Assembly: GCF_043944905.1 (NCBI RefSeq)
Contig: NZ_JBIMSN010000062.1
Span: 201,160 to 265,159 of the forward strand
Source: Antrihabitans spumae
GTDB lineage: Bacteria > Actinomycetota > Actinomycetes > Mycobacteriales > Mycobacteriaceae
Reading direction: 5' to 3'
Length of the DNA stretch: 64,000 nucleotides
Positions 8,496 to 16,258 of the stretch are shown here, piece after piece; the stretch's first letter is position 1; each line of letters opens with the position of its first letter. Position numbers and translations under genes: made by a program. A model generated the notes under the pieces. The model saw nothing but the letters and a program-made list of their open reading frames with translations. It had not been told where the DNA came from and ran no database searches.

Positions 8496-8510
8496 GTCAC
8501 CCTTTGTGAC
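8496..8510. promoter_or_regulatory. Inverted repeat GTCAC-N5-GTGAC between hydrolase and choD
   Basis: A small perfect dyad in the divergent intergenic space. It could be an operator for either gene. I cannot assign a regulator and did not find a KstR-type motif here. Confidence 0.25.
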
Positions 8511-8567
8511 TCTACTCACCGGTAAGCGCGCCATACTGGAAGCACTCATCGTCGAGGAGGTATGCAC

Positions 8568-10307
8568 ATGGCCGGCAAGAGCACGAAAGATTTCGACGTG
8601 TTGATCGTCGGGTCCGGTTTCGGCGGCAGCGTCACAGCGTTGCGTCTGGTCGAAAAGGGTTACCGCGTAGGCATTTTGGAGGCCGGCCAACGCTACGCCG
8701 ACAAGGACTTCGCCAAGAACAGTTGGCACCTTCGCCAGTTCCTGTGGGCGCCCAACCTCGGCTGCTACGGCATTCAGCGAGTGCATCTACTGCGCGACTG
8801 TCTTGTCCTCGCCGGTGCTGGGGTCGGTGGTGGTTCGTTGAACTACGCGAACACCCTCTACAAACCACCGCAACCGTTCTTCGCCGACAAGCAGTGGGCG
8901 CACATCACCGATTGGCACGACGAGCTGAGCCCGCACTACGAGCAGGCCCGCAAGATGCTCGGTGTGGTGCAGTTCCCGCACATGACGCCCGCCGACGAAA
9001 TCATCAAGTCCGTTGCCGAAGACATGGGAGTCGGCGACACGTTCGTGCACACTCCGGTCGGGGTTTTCATGGGGGAGCCCGGCAAGACGGTGTCCGATCC
9101 GTACTTCGGTGGCGTCGGCCCCGACCGCACGGGCTGCATCGAGTGCGGCGAGTGCATGACCGGCTGCCGGCACGGTGCGAAGAACACTCTGTTGAAGAAC
9201 TACCTTGCCCTCGCTGAGCGAGCGGGCGCCGAAATCATTCCGATGACAACTGTCACCGAGGTCAAGCCGTTGCCTGACGGTTCGTGGGACGTGTCGACGG
9301 AGCGCACCGGTGCCTGGGTTCGCAAGAAGCCGCACACCTACACGGCCGACCGTGTCGTGCTTGCCGCAGGCACCTGGGGAACGCAGCGGCTGCTGTTCGA
9401 CATGAAGGACAAGGGTGTGCTGCCCGAACTGTCGGATCAGCTAGGGGTTCTCACTCGCACCAACTCCGAAGCGATCCTCGGCGCAGCGAAGCTGAAGGTC
9501 GACCCGAACCTGAATCTGACCGAGGGCGTTGCCATCACGTCGTCGTTCCATCCGACGGCCGACACCCATATCGAGCCCGTGCGCTACGGCAAGGGTTCGA
9601 ATTCGATGGGAATGCTGCAGACGTTGATGACCGACGGCGGCGGGCGCATTCCGCGTTGGCTCAAGCTGCTGATCTTCATGATCACCCACCCGTTGCTGAC
9701 GGTTCGGATGTTGTCGGTGAAGAACTGGAGCGAGCGCACGATCATTGCGCTCGTGATGCAGAACCTCGACAACTCGATCACGACGTACACGAAGAAGGGC
9801 GTCTTCGGTCGCAAGTTCACCAGCAAGCAAGGCCATGGTGAACCCAACCCGACGTGGATTCCGGTCGGCAACGACGCGACCCGGCGCATCGCCGAGAAGA
9901 TCGACGGTATTGCAGGCGGCTCGTGGGGTGAAGTATTCAATGTGCCGTTGACGGCGCACTTTCTCGGTGGTTGTGCAATCGGTTCGGACGCTCAGCACGG
10001 CGTCATCGATCCGTACCATCGCGTCTACGGATACCCGACCATGAGCGTCGTCGACGGTGCGTCGGTGTCGGCGAACCTCGGTGTGAACCCGTCGCTCACG
10101 ATCAGCGCGCAGGCCGAAAGGGCAGCGTCGTTGTGGCCGAACAAGGGTGAGCAGGACCTGCGGCCCGGTCAGGGCGAAGGGTATCGACGCATCGCGGCTG
10201 TTGCCCCGGTGAACCCGGTGGTGCCCGCACATGCGCCTGCCGCGTTGGTGCTTCCCATCGTCGAAATCAGGAATACTGCCGCGAGTTCGGAACTGCAGGC
10301 AGGTTAG
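8568..10307 (+). CDS. choD: ChoD-type GMC oxidoreductase (putative cholesterol oxidase)
   Basis: 579 residues. The FAD-binding Rossmann motif GSGFGGS is at residues 15-21, followed by LEAGQRY and the GMC signature around LAGAGVGGGSLNYAN. C-terminal motifs LTAHFLGGCAIG and NLGVNPSLTISAQAE complete the FAD domain. It resembles M. tuberculosis ChoD (Rv3409c), which also follows guaB3. A CX2CX2CX3C cluster (Cys190, 193, 196, 200) interrupts the fold. Despite the name, genuine cholesterol oxidase activity of this subfamily is doubtful, so the substrate is left open. The second ATG is preferred because AGGAGG lies 7 nt before it and only 1 nt before the first ATG. No signal peptide is visible. Confidence 0.88.
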   Translation: MAGKSTKDFDVLIVGSGFGGSVTALRLVEKGYRVGILEAGQRYADKDFAKNSWHLRQFLWAPNLGCYGIQRVHLLRDCLVLAGAGVGGGSLNYANTLYKPPQPFFADKQWAHITDWHDELSPHYEQARKMLGVVQFPHMTPADEIIKSVAEDMGVGDTFVHTPVGVFMGEPGKTVSDPYFGGVGPDRTGCIECGECMTGCRHGAKNTLLKNYLALAERAGAEIIPMTTVTEVKPLPDGSWDVSTERTGAWVRKKPHTYTADRVVLAAGTWGTQRLLFDMKDKGVLPELSDQLGVLTRTNSEAILGAAKLKVDPNLNLTEGVAITSSFHPTADTHIEPVRYGKGSNSMGMLQTLMTDGGGRIPRWLKLLIFMITHPLLTVRMLSVKNWSERTIIALVMQNLDNSITTYTKKGVFGRKFTSKQGHGEPNPTWIPVGNDATRRIAEKIDGIAGGSWGEVFNVPLTAHFLGGCAIGSDAQHGVIDPYHRVYGYPTMSVVDGASVSANLGVNPSLTISAQAERAASLWPNKGEQDLRPGQGEGYRRIAAVAPVNPVVPAHAPAALVLPIVEIRNTAASSELQAG

Positions 10308-10317
10308 CCTTGCCTAA
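10299..10317 (-). promoter_or_regulatory. IdeR/DtxR iron-box-like operator
   Basis: The palindromic core TTAGCCTTGCCTAA sits within a 19-bp window matching 15 of 19 positions of the DtxR/IdeR consensus TTAGGTTAGCCTAACCTAA. It overlaps the choD stop codon and covers the expected -35 position of the downstream BlaI-type gene, so iron-loaded IdeR would be expected to repress that promoter. Binding has not been shown. Confidence 0.45.
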
Positions 10318-10332
10318 GTGAGGCGCGGCGGC

Positions 10333-10338
10333 TACGTT
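10333..10338 (+). promoter_or_regulatory. -10 element TACGTT for the BlaI-type gene
   Basis: TACGTT lies 7 nt before ATG 10346, the leaderless spacing used repeatedly in this window. This supports 10346 as the original translation start of the regulator that is now interrupted at codon 21. Confidence 0.4.
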
Positions 10339-10345
10339 CGATGCC

Positions 10346-10813
10346 ATGCCGAAACGCGAGACCACGCCGATAACCGTGCTGGGCGGCGGCGCCAAGCGGC
10401 GTCCGTAGCGGCGGTTCACCAGAAAGAAGCAACTCGGCGATCTGGAAAAGCTCGTCATGGACTACCTGTGGTCGGTCAACACCCCGACCACGGTCCGTGA
10501 AGTGCACGAGGCGATCTCGCTGCACCGAAGCCTCGCCTACACGACGGTGATGACGGTGATGAATCGCCTTGCGCGCAAGGATCTGCTCACCCAACACCGC
10601 GACAGTCGCGCGCACAGATTCTCGCCGACCCAGGCGCAATCGGAGCTGGTCGCAAACATGATGGTCGACGCATTGCACGAAGCGCACGAACCCAACGGCC
10701 GCTCGACCGCGCTGATGCGCTTCGTCGGCGAGGTCGGGGTCGACGAACTCGCAACCCTGCGCCGGACCCTGGCCGAGTTGGACGATGCAACACTGCGCGG
10801 GCGTAGCGCGTAG
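10346..10813 (+). pseudogene. BlaI/MecI family transcriptional regulator interrupted by an in-frame amber codon
   Basis: Reading from ATG 10346 gives a basic 20-residue start (MPKRETTPITVLGGGAKRRP), then TAG at 10406-10408, then in the same frame RRFTRKKQLGDLEKLVMDYL and the rest of a normal BlaI winged helix (VREVHEAISL, AYTTVMTVMNRLARKDLL) to the end. No ATG, GTG or TTG lies between the stop and ATG 10457, and starting there removes helix 1 (LGDLEKLV), which is part of the DNA-binding fold. So the gene is either inactivated by a nonsense change, read through, or started at a non-standard codon. A BlaR-type sensor is not nearby. A sequencing error at the TAG is the main alternative. Confidence 0.65.
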
Positions 10814-10842
10814 GGGAGAACTGGCGTGGCCACCCCGCCAAC

Positions 10843-10848
10843 TAGACT
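10843..10848 (+). promoter_or_regulatory. -10 element TAGACT for guaA
   Basis: TAGACT is 6 nt upstream of the guaA GTG start and no ribosome site is present, indicating leaderless transcription. Confidence 0.55.
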
Positions 10849-10854
10849 GAATCG

Positions 10855-12417
10855 GTGTCAGATACGAACCAGACCAGGCCAGTTCTCGTCGTCGACTTCG
10901 GTGCGCAGTACGCACAGCTGATCGCTCGCAGGGTCCGAGAAGCGAACGTCTACTCGGAGGTCGTGCCGCACACCACAACCGTCGAAGAGATCGCCGCGAA
11001 GAATCCCGCGGCGGTCGTGCTGTCCGGCGGTCCGTCGAGCGTGTACGCCGAGGGTGCGCCGCAACTCGACCCGCGCCTGTTCGATCTCGACGTGCCGGTG
11101 TTCGGTATCTGCTACGGCTTCCAGGCGATGGCGCAGGCACTCGGCGGTACGGTCGCGCACACCGGAACCCGCGAATACGGACGCACCGAACTCAGCGTCG
11201 ACGGCGGCATCTTGCACGGCGGTCTGCCGACACTGCAGCCGGTCTGGATGAGTCACGGCGATGCCGTCACCGATGCGCCCGCAGGCTTCGAGGTGACGGG
11301 TACGAGTGCCGGTGCGCCGGTAGCCGCATTCGAGAACCGTGAACGCAAACTTGCCGGCGTGCAGTACCACCCGGAAGTGCTGCATTCTCCGCACGGTCAG
11401 CAGGTGCTTAGCCGATTCCTGCACGACATCGCGGGCATCGGTCCCACGTGGACCGCCGCGAACATCGCCGAGTCATTGATCGCCAAGGTGCGCGACCAGA
11501 TCGGCGACGGGCACGCGATCTGCGGTCTTTCGGGTGGGGTCGACAGCGCAGTCGCCGCGGCGCTGGTGCAGCGAGCGATCGGGGATCGCCTGACCTGCGT
11601 CTTCGTCGACCACGGTTTGCTGCGAGCGGGGGAGCGCGAGCAGGTTCAGCAGGATTTCGTCTCCGCGACCGGCGCCAAGCTCGTCACCGCCGATGCTGTC
11701 GAGGTCTTTCTCCGCGAATTGGCGGGTGTGTCGGATCCTGAGGAGAAGCGCAAGATCATCGGCCGCGAGTTCATTCGTAGCTTCGAGGGTGCTGCCGCCC
11801 AGGTCGTCGCAGAGAACGGTGCCGGCGTCGATTTCCTCGTACAGGGCACGCTGTACCCGGACGTCGTCGAATCCGGCGGCGGCGCGGGCACCGCGAACAT
11901 CAAGAGCCACCACAATGTCGGTGGGCTACCCGACGACCTCGAATTCGAGTTGGTCGAACCGTTGCGACTGCTGTTCAAAGACGAGGTGCGTGCGGTCGGG
12001 CGTGAGCTCGGCTTGCCCGAGGAGATCGTCGGTCGGCAGCCGTTCCCGGGTCCCGGTCTTGCCATCCGCATCGTCGGCGAAGTCAATCAGCACCGGCTCG
12101 ACCTGTTGCGGCAGGCCGACGCCATCGCGCGTGAAGAACTGACATCGGCAGGTCTCGACAAGCAGATCTGGCAGTGCCCGGTCGTGCTGCTCGCCGACGT
12201 CCGCAGTGTCGGCGTGCAGGGCGACGGCCGGACCTACGGTCACCCGATCGTGCTGCGGCCGGTCTCCAGCGAAGACGCGATGACCGCAGACTGGACCCGT
12301 TTGCCTTACGAAGTGCTGGAACGCATTTCGACCCGGATCACCAACGAGGTTGCCGAGGTGAACCGGGTCGTGCTCGATGTGACCAGCAAGCCGCCGGGCA
12401 CGATCGAATGGGAGTAG
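10855..12417 (+). CDS. guaA: GMP synthase (glutamine-hydrolysing)
   Basis: Converts XMP to GMP using ATP and glutamine ammonia. 520 residues. The N-terminal class I amidotransferase has the nucleophile Cys86 in GICYGFQ and the His172/Glu174 pair in QYHPEV. The ATP pyrophosphatase domain starts with the P-loop SGGVDSAVAA, and the C-terminal dimerisation/XMP domain contains GRQPFPGPGLAIR and ends in the invariant KPPGTIEWE. GTG start with leaderless promoter geometry. It completes the IMP to GMP branch begun by guaB2 upstream. Confidence 0.98.
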   Translation: MSDTNQTRPVLVVDFGAQYAQLIARRVREANVYSEVVPHTTTVEEIAAKNPAAVVLSGGPSSVYAEGAPQLDPRLFDLDVPVFGICYGFQAMAQALGGTVAHTGTREYGRTELSVDGGILHGGLPTLQPVWMSHGDAVTDAPAGFEVTGTSAGAPVAAFENRERKLAGVQYHPEVLHSPHGQQVLSRFLHDIAGIGPTWTAANIAESLIAKVRDQIGDGHAICGLSGGVDSAVAAALVQRAIGDRLTCVFVDHGLLRAGEREQVQQDFVSATGAKLVTADAVEVFLRELAGVSDPEEKRKIIGREFIRSFEGAAAQVVAENGAGVDFLVQGTLYPDVVESGGGAGTANIKSHHNVGGLPDDLEFELVEPLRLLFKDEVRAVGRELGLPEEIVGRQPFPGPGLAIRIVGEVNQHRLDLLRQADAIAREELTSAGLDKQIWQCPVVLLADVRSVGVQGDGRTYGHPIVLRPVSSEDAMTADWTRLPYEVLERISTRITNEVAEVNRVVLDVTSKPPGTIEWE

Positions 12418-12429
12418 GGCGCTTCGCGC

Positions 12430-12475
12430 CTCGTGAGTCCTTTCGGAGGTTGGGCCCTCCGAAAGGACTCACGAG
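12430..12475. repeat. Extragenic palindrome, copy 1 (20-bp perfect stem)
   Basis: Arms ctcgtgagtcctttcggagg and its exact complement surround a 6-nt TTGGGC loop just after guaA. A related but imperfect copy lies at 39865-39910. Both are followed by a GGCGTAGCC-type sequence. There is no T-run, so it looks more like a dispersed palindromic element that may also stop transcription than a plain terminator. Confidence 0.7.
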
Positions 12476-12487
12476 CGGCGTAGCCGC

Positions 12488-12700
12488 CTATCGCCTGCTC
12501 GGTGCGACGACCAGTACGAGACCGACGACTATCGCGATGAGGACGACGATCCAGCCGAACTGAACATCGGCGACGCTCTCCCAGGTGTCGGGGCCGATCA
12601 GCCCGTACGCGCTGACTGCCAGCGCTGCGAGGCCGGCGAACAGCAGCAGCGCCGACGGCCGTTTCTTCGTGCCGTCTCCGATCCCGGTCTGATCAGCCAC
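12488..12700 (-). CDS. Small two-helix membrane protein downstream of esrI
   Basis: 70 residues: a short polar N-terminus (VADQTGIGDGTKKRP), then two hydrophobic helices (ALLLFAGLAALAVSAYGLIG and FGWIVVLIAIVVGLVLVV) and a basic tail. The GTG start overlaps the end of the upstream PspC gene by 8 bp, implying coupled translation and a shared role in the envelope-stress locus. No family recognised. It resembles the two-TM small proteins often found beside PspC genes. Confidence 0.7.
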   Translation of the reverse strand: MADQTGIGDGTKKRPSALLLFAGLAALAVSAYGLIGPDTWESVADVQFGWIVVLIAIVVGLVLVVAPSRR

Positions 12701-14111
12701 GATGCACCTCCACGCTTGCGAAACGGCTGTTGATATCGAGGGTAAGCATTGGTCCATCGGTGCCGTCACCGCCGCCGTCCAAGCCGTCCGGCATACCCGT
12801 CACCTCACCGCTGAACATCGTGCTGTTCTTCTGGACGTTCATGTCTTCCGGCAGGATCACCTCGACGGTACCGAGTTTGACGTTGATGTCGACAGTGGTG
12901 TTCTTCGTCAGATCCAACGAGCGCAGATCGAGCTTTCCTGCGCCGAGGACGACCGAGTACTCCGGCTTCAGATCTGTGAGAGTCGTTGGACTCCATCTGC
13001 TTTCGCCAAAGGTGGCGTTTTCGAAGTCGATCGGGCCGATCATCGATGCCAGTACCGTGAACCCGATCAGCGGTCCGGTGATTACCAGCAGTCCGTAGCC
13101 GCGCCGCAGAAATGCGCCGATGACGAGGCCGACGCCGACGACGGCGAGCGCTATCGCGGATATGCGACCCGGGGTCAGCCATTCCGTGTCGGCGACCGCG
13201 GCGGCGCCTGCCCCTGCGGCAGCGAGGATGGCAAGTCCGAGAACGAGTGACGTCAGTCTGGACCGTCGACGTTCGACCTGCACCGCAACCGGAGACGCAC
13301 TGGTCGGCTCGGGTAGATCCCAGGCGAACGGTGCGACGCCGAGCGGGTCCCACGAGGGCGGCATGCCGGGTATCGGAATGACGTTGGTCTGATCGGCATC
13401 GGTCGCCGACCTGGATTCGGGGCGCTCGAACGCGGTGGTGGCCGTGTTCTCACCGGTGGCGGTCGGTGTGTCCTTCCGCAACGACGGTCCCTGTGTCGTC
13501 GGTTCGGTCGGTGTGGGTGCCTGCTCGACCGGCGGATCGGGAACGTAGCTGTCCGGCAGTCGCGTGTACGGACTGTAGAGGTCGGTCGGTGCGGCGCCGG
13601 GAAGGAAAGCCCCGGTCGGGAAGCCGGTTCCCGGATACCCGGTGACCGAGGACGGGAAGCCGTAGCCCCCGTCCGGCAGCGGCGGTGGGATCGGCTGACG
13701 CTGATGCAGCAGCCACAGCCCGCCGAGCATCAGCAGCGTGCTGATCAAGCCGGACCCGCCGAGTCCTACCCCGACCGGACCCATCGTGGAGACGGCGATT
13801 GCGAGGCCGACGACGAGCACGATCGATTTGGTGCGCGACTCGGAACTCGCGCCCTTGCCGAACAGCGATTCGGCAGGCGACGCGGCATCGCCCGACTGGC
13901 TGAGTAGCAACCAGCCTGCAAGATAAAGCACGATTCCGGCGCCGCCGAAGATCGTGGAAACAACGAAGGCGACGCGGATGAGCACAGGGTCGACGCCGTA
14001 GCGGTAGCCGATGCCCGCAGCGACGCCTGCCACCGGACCCCTGTTCGGTAATCGAGTGGGTCTTGTTCGCCACATGTCGTGGAGCTGATCGGAGAAGGTC
14101 GTGTTCCTCAT
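12693..14111 (-). CDS. esrI: PspC-domain membrane protein (EsrI-like)
   Basis: 472 residues. The N-terminal PspC domain (GPVAGVAAGIGYRYGVDPVLIRVAFVV, written here in parts: GVAAGIGYRYG, VLIRVAFVV) is followed by several membrane helices (IVLYLAGWLLL, SIVLVVGLAIAV), a Pro-rich cytoplasmic-looking linker with many PT/PP pairs, further helices (LTSLVLGLAILAAAGAGAA, GLLVITGPLIGF) and a C-terminal beta-repeat domain (VDINVKLGTVEVILPED) typical of LiaF/PspC-linked proteins. Location next to guaA and divergent from a PspC-containing kinase and its regulator matches esrI of the Corynebacterium glutamicum EsrISR envelope-stress system, where the PspC protein acts as an inhibitor. The name is by synteny and domain, not by sequence comparison. 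Confidence 0.82.
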   Translation of the reverse strand: MRNTTFSDQLHDMWRTRPTRLPNRGPVAGVAAGIGYRYGVDPVLIRVAFVVSTIFGGAGIVLYLAGWLLLSQSGDAASPAESLFGKGASSESRTKSIVLVVGLAIAVSTMGPVGVGLGGSGLISTLLMLGGLWLLHQRQPIPPPLPDGGYGFPSSVTGYPGTGFPTGAFLPGAAPTDLYSPYTRLPDSYVPDPPVEQAPTPTEPTTQGPSLRKDTPTATGENTATTAFERPESRSATDADQTNVIPIPGMPPSWDPLGVAPFAWDLPEPTSASPVAVQVERRRSRLTSLVLGLAILAAAGAGAAAVADTEWLTPGRISAIALAVVGVGLVIGAFLRRGYGLLVITGPLIGFTVLASMIGPIDFENATFGESRWSPTTLTDLKPEYSVVLGAGKLDLRSLDLTKNTTVDINVKLGTVEVILPEDMNVQKNSTMFSGEVTGMPDGLDGGGDGTDGPMLTLDINSRFASVEVHRG

Positions 14112-14145
14112 GACAACTATCGTGGCGATCGGCACACGTTCCGCA

Positions 14146-14217
14146 CATCGGGGATTGCCCTGATCTTTGTCGCGGTGCAGGCGAGAAATCCCTGATAGAT
14201 CAGGGCAATCCCCGATG
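14146..14217. promoter_or_regulatory. Perfect 21-bp inverted repeat between divergent PspC genes (candidate EsrR operator)
   Basis: Positions 14146-14166 (starting catcggggattgccctgatc) are the exact reverse complement of 14197-14217, separated by 30 bp. The spacer holds a further ATCCCTGAT half-site next to the right arm. It lies between the start codons of esrI (minus) and esrS (plus), where a response regulator controlling both transcripts would be expected to bind. Confidence 0.6.
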
Positions 14218-14249
14218 CCGACGCGGCGCCTATGGGGCACTATCGAAGT

Positions 14250-15575
14250 GTGCCACCACCCGTATACGACTATGCGCTGCCGCAATCCGACACCGGCCGC
14301 CTCTTTCGGCGATCGGGTGGACGGATCGTCGGCGGTGTCGCGGGCGGTGTCGCCGATCATCTCGGTATCGACGTGCTCAAGGTGCGGGTCGCGTTCGTCT
14401 TTCTCGCAGCGATGGCCGGAGCAGGCATCGTCGCCTACGGCATGCTGTGGATCTTCACGCCGGGCGGTCCAGACACGACGCGGCCGTCGCCTGCAGAACG
14501 CAAGCAGGCCTACGGGTTCGCGATCATCGGGCTCGGGCTGTCGGCCGGTGTGTCGTGGTTGTTCAGCGGTACCGCGGCGCAGATCATCGTGCCGATCATC
14601 GTCGTCGCAGTCGGTGCTGCACTCGTCTGGCGCGAGTTCGATTCCGAAGGCCCGCGGTCGATCATCGGTTTGCCGCAGCGGCCGACGGTGCTTACCTGGA
14701 CCCGAATCGTCGGTGGCGCAACGCTTATCTTCGTCGGCCTCGGTGTGGTCGTACTCGCACGGATCGATCTCAGCTCACTCGGATCGTCGTTGCTCGCGGT
14801 GTTCGTAACCCTGTTCGGCGCCGCGCTGTTGACTGTGCCGCTCTGGCTGCGGATGTGGCGTGCGCTCAATGCCGAACGCGCAGCACGGATTCGAAACGAA
14901 GAACGCGACGAGATCGCCTCACACCTGCACGACTCCGTGTTGCAGACCCTGGCACTGATTCAGCGGCAGGCCGAAAGTCCGCAGGAAGTGGTGCGGCTGG
15001 CGCGCGGCCAGGAACGCGAACTGCGCAAGTGGTTGTTCAGCGGTGCGGAGACGCCACACTCTTCGCTTGCCTCGGCGTTGCGCACGATCGCGGGCGAGGT
15101 CGAGGATCAGCACGGTGTCAAGGTCACGCCGGTGACCGTCGGCGACGTACCGATGATCGTCGAACGTGTCGACGGCGACGCGGCGGGTGGCTTGTCGAAG
15201 GAACATTTCACAGCGCTACTCGGGGCAACGCGCGAGGCATTGGTCAACGCGGCCAAGCATTCCGGGGCAAACGACATCGATCTGTTCGCCGAAGCAGAGG
15301 CAGAGCGGGTCAGTGTGTTCGTCCGCGATCGGGGTGTCGGCTTCGATGTCGGCGAGGTATCCGACGACAGGCAGGGACTCAGCCGCTCGATACGCGCTCG
15401 GATCGAACGGCGTGGTGGTGAGGTGAAGATCCGCTCCACGGTCGGCAAAGGTACGGAAATTCGTATTCGGATGCCGCGCAACGCGTCCGGCTCGGCGAGC
15501 GCGGCTCATGAGCCAGCTTCGGTACGCTTCACCCGCCAGCACGAGAACCGGAATCACGAGGAACAGGCAGGGTGA
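14250..15575 (+). CDS. esrS: PspC-domain sensor histidine kinase (EsrS-like)
   Basis: 441 residues. An N-terminal PspC domain (GGRIVGGVAGGVADHLGIDV) precedes about five membrane helices. The cytoplasmic part is a NarL-type HisKA_3 kinase: the dimerisation helix has EERDEIASHLHDSVLQTL with His227 as the likely phospho-acceptor, and the ATPase has the N box EALVNAAKHS, then VRDRGVGFD and GKGTEIRIRMP. GTG 14250 is preferred over in-frame ATG 14232 because CACTAT lies 6 nt upstream of it. Its stop overlaps the regulator start (GTGA). It probably senses cell-envelope stress, with the divergent PspC protein as a partner. Confidence 0.85.
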   Translation: MPPPVYDYALPQSDTGRLFRRSGGRIVGGVAGGVADHLGIDVLKVRVAFVFLAAMAGAGIVAYGMLWIFTPGGPDTTRPSPAERKQAYGFAIIGLGLSAGVSWLFSGTAAQIIVPIIVVAVGAALVWREFDSEGPRSIIGLPQRPTVLTWTRIVGGATLIFVGLGVVVLARIDLSSLGSSLLAVFVTLFGAALLTVPLWLRMWRALNAERAARIRNEERDEIASHLHDSVLQTLALIQRQAESPQEVVRLARGQERELRKWLFSGAETPHSSLASALRTIAGEVEDQHGVKVTPVTVGDVPMIVERVDGDAAGGLSKEHFTALLGATREALVNAAKHSGANDIDLFAEAEAERVSVFVRDRGVGFDVGEVSDDRQGLSRSIRARIERRGGEVKIRSTVGKGTEIRIRMPRNASGSASAAHEPASVRFTRQHENRNHEEQAG

Positions 15576-16243
15576 GCGCAACTGTGACGACGTCGAACGG
15601 CAAGAGCTGCAGGGTTTTTCTCGTCGACGATCACGCGGTGTTTCGTTCGGGAGTTCGGGCAGAACTCGGCCGCGAGGCCGACATCGAGGTCGTCGGTGAA
15701 GCAGGCGGCGTCGCCGAAGCGATCGCCGGTATCAATACGACCAAGCCGGACGTCGTGCTCCTCGACGTACACATGCCCGACGGTGGTGGGGTATCGGTCC
15801 TCAACGGTATCCACAGCGGGCCTGTGTGTTTGGCGTTGAGTGTGTCCGATGCAGCCGAAGACGTCATCGCCGTGATCCGGGCGGGTGCGCGCGGCTACGT
15901 GACGAAGACGATCTCGGGTTCCGAACTCGCCGACGGCGTCCGTCGCGTTGCCGGCGGCGACGCGGTGTTCAGTCCACGATTGGCCGGTTTCGTTCTCGAT
16001 TCGTTCACGGGTCGGTCCACTGTTCCCGAGCCGCCGCTCGATCCCGAGCTCGATTCGCTGACGCCACGCGAGTTGGAGGTGCTACGCCTGCTTGCCCGCG
16101 GGTACACCTATCGCGAAATTGCGGAGGATTTGTTCATCTCCGTGAAAACCGTTGAGACGCATGCCTCCAACGTGCTGCGCAAGACCCAGCAGTCCAATCG
16201 CAATGCGCTGACGCGGTGGGCGCATCGGCGTCGGATCGACTGA
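15572..16243 (+). CDS. esrR: LuxR/NarL family response regulator (EsrR-like)
   Basis: 223 residues. The receiver domain has the acidic pair DD at 19-20, phospho-acceptor Asp65 in VVLLDVHMPDG, the Ser/Lys switch residues (LSVSD, GYVTKTI), and a C-terminal LuxR helix-turn-helix (LTPRELEVLRLLARGYTYRE then LFISVKTVETHASNVLRK). Translationally coupled to esrS through a 4-bp GTGA overlap. Its likely operator is the long inverted repeat upstream of esrS. Confidence 0.9.
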   Translation: MSATVTTSNGKSCRVFLVDDHAVFRSGVRAELGREADIEVVGEAGGVAEAIAGINTTKPDVVLLDVHMPDGGGVSVLNGIHSGPVCLALSVSDAAEDVIAVIRAGARGYVTKTISGSELADGVRRVAGGDAVFSPRLAGFVLDSFTGRSTVPEPPLDPELDSLTPRELEVLRLLARGYTYREIAEDLFISVKTVETHASNVLRKTQQSNRNALTRWAHRRRID

Positions 16244-16258
16244 TTTCGCTCGTGTCGG

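Noticed and set aside
8492..8510. TTAGGTCACCC in the choD promoter region as a second iron box.
   Set aside because: Only the left half resembles the IdeR consensus and the right half does not match.
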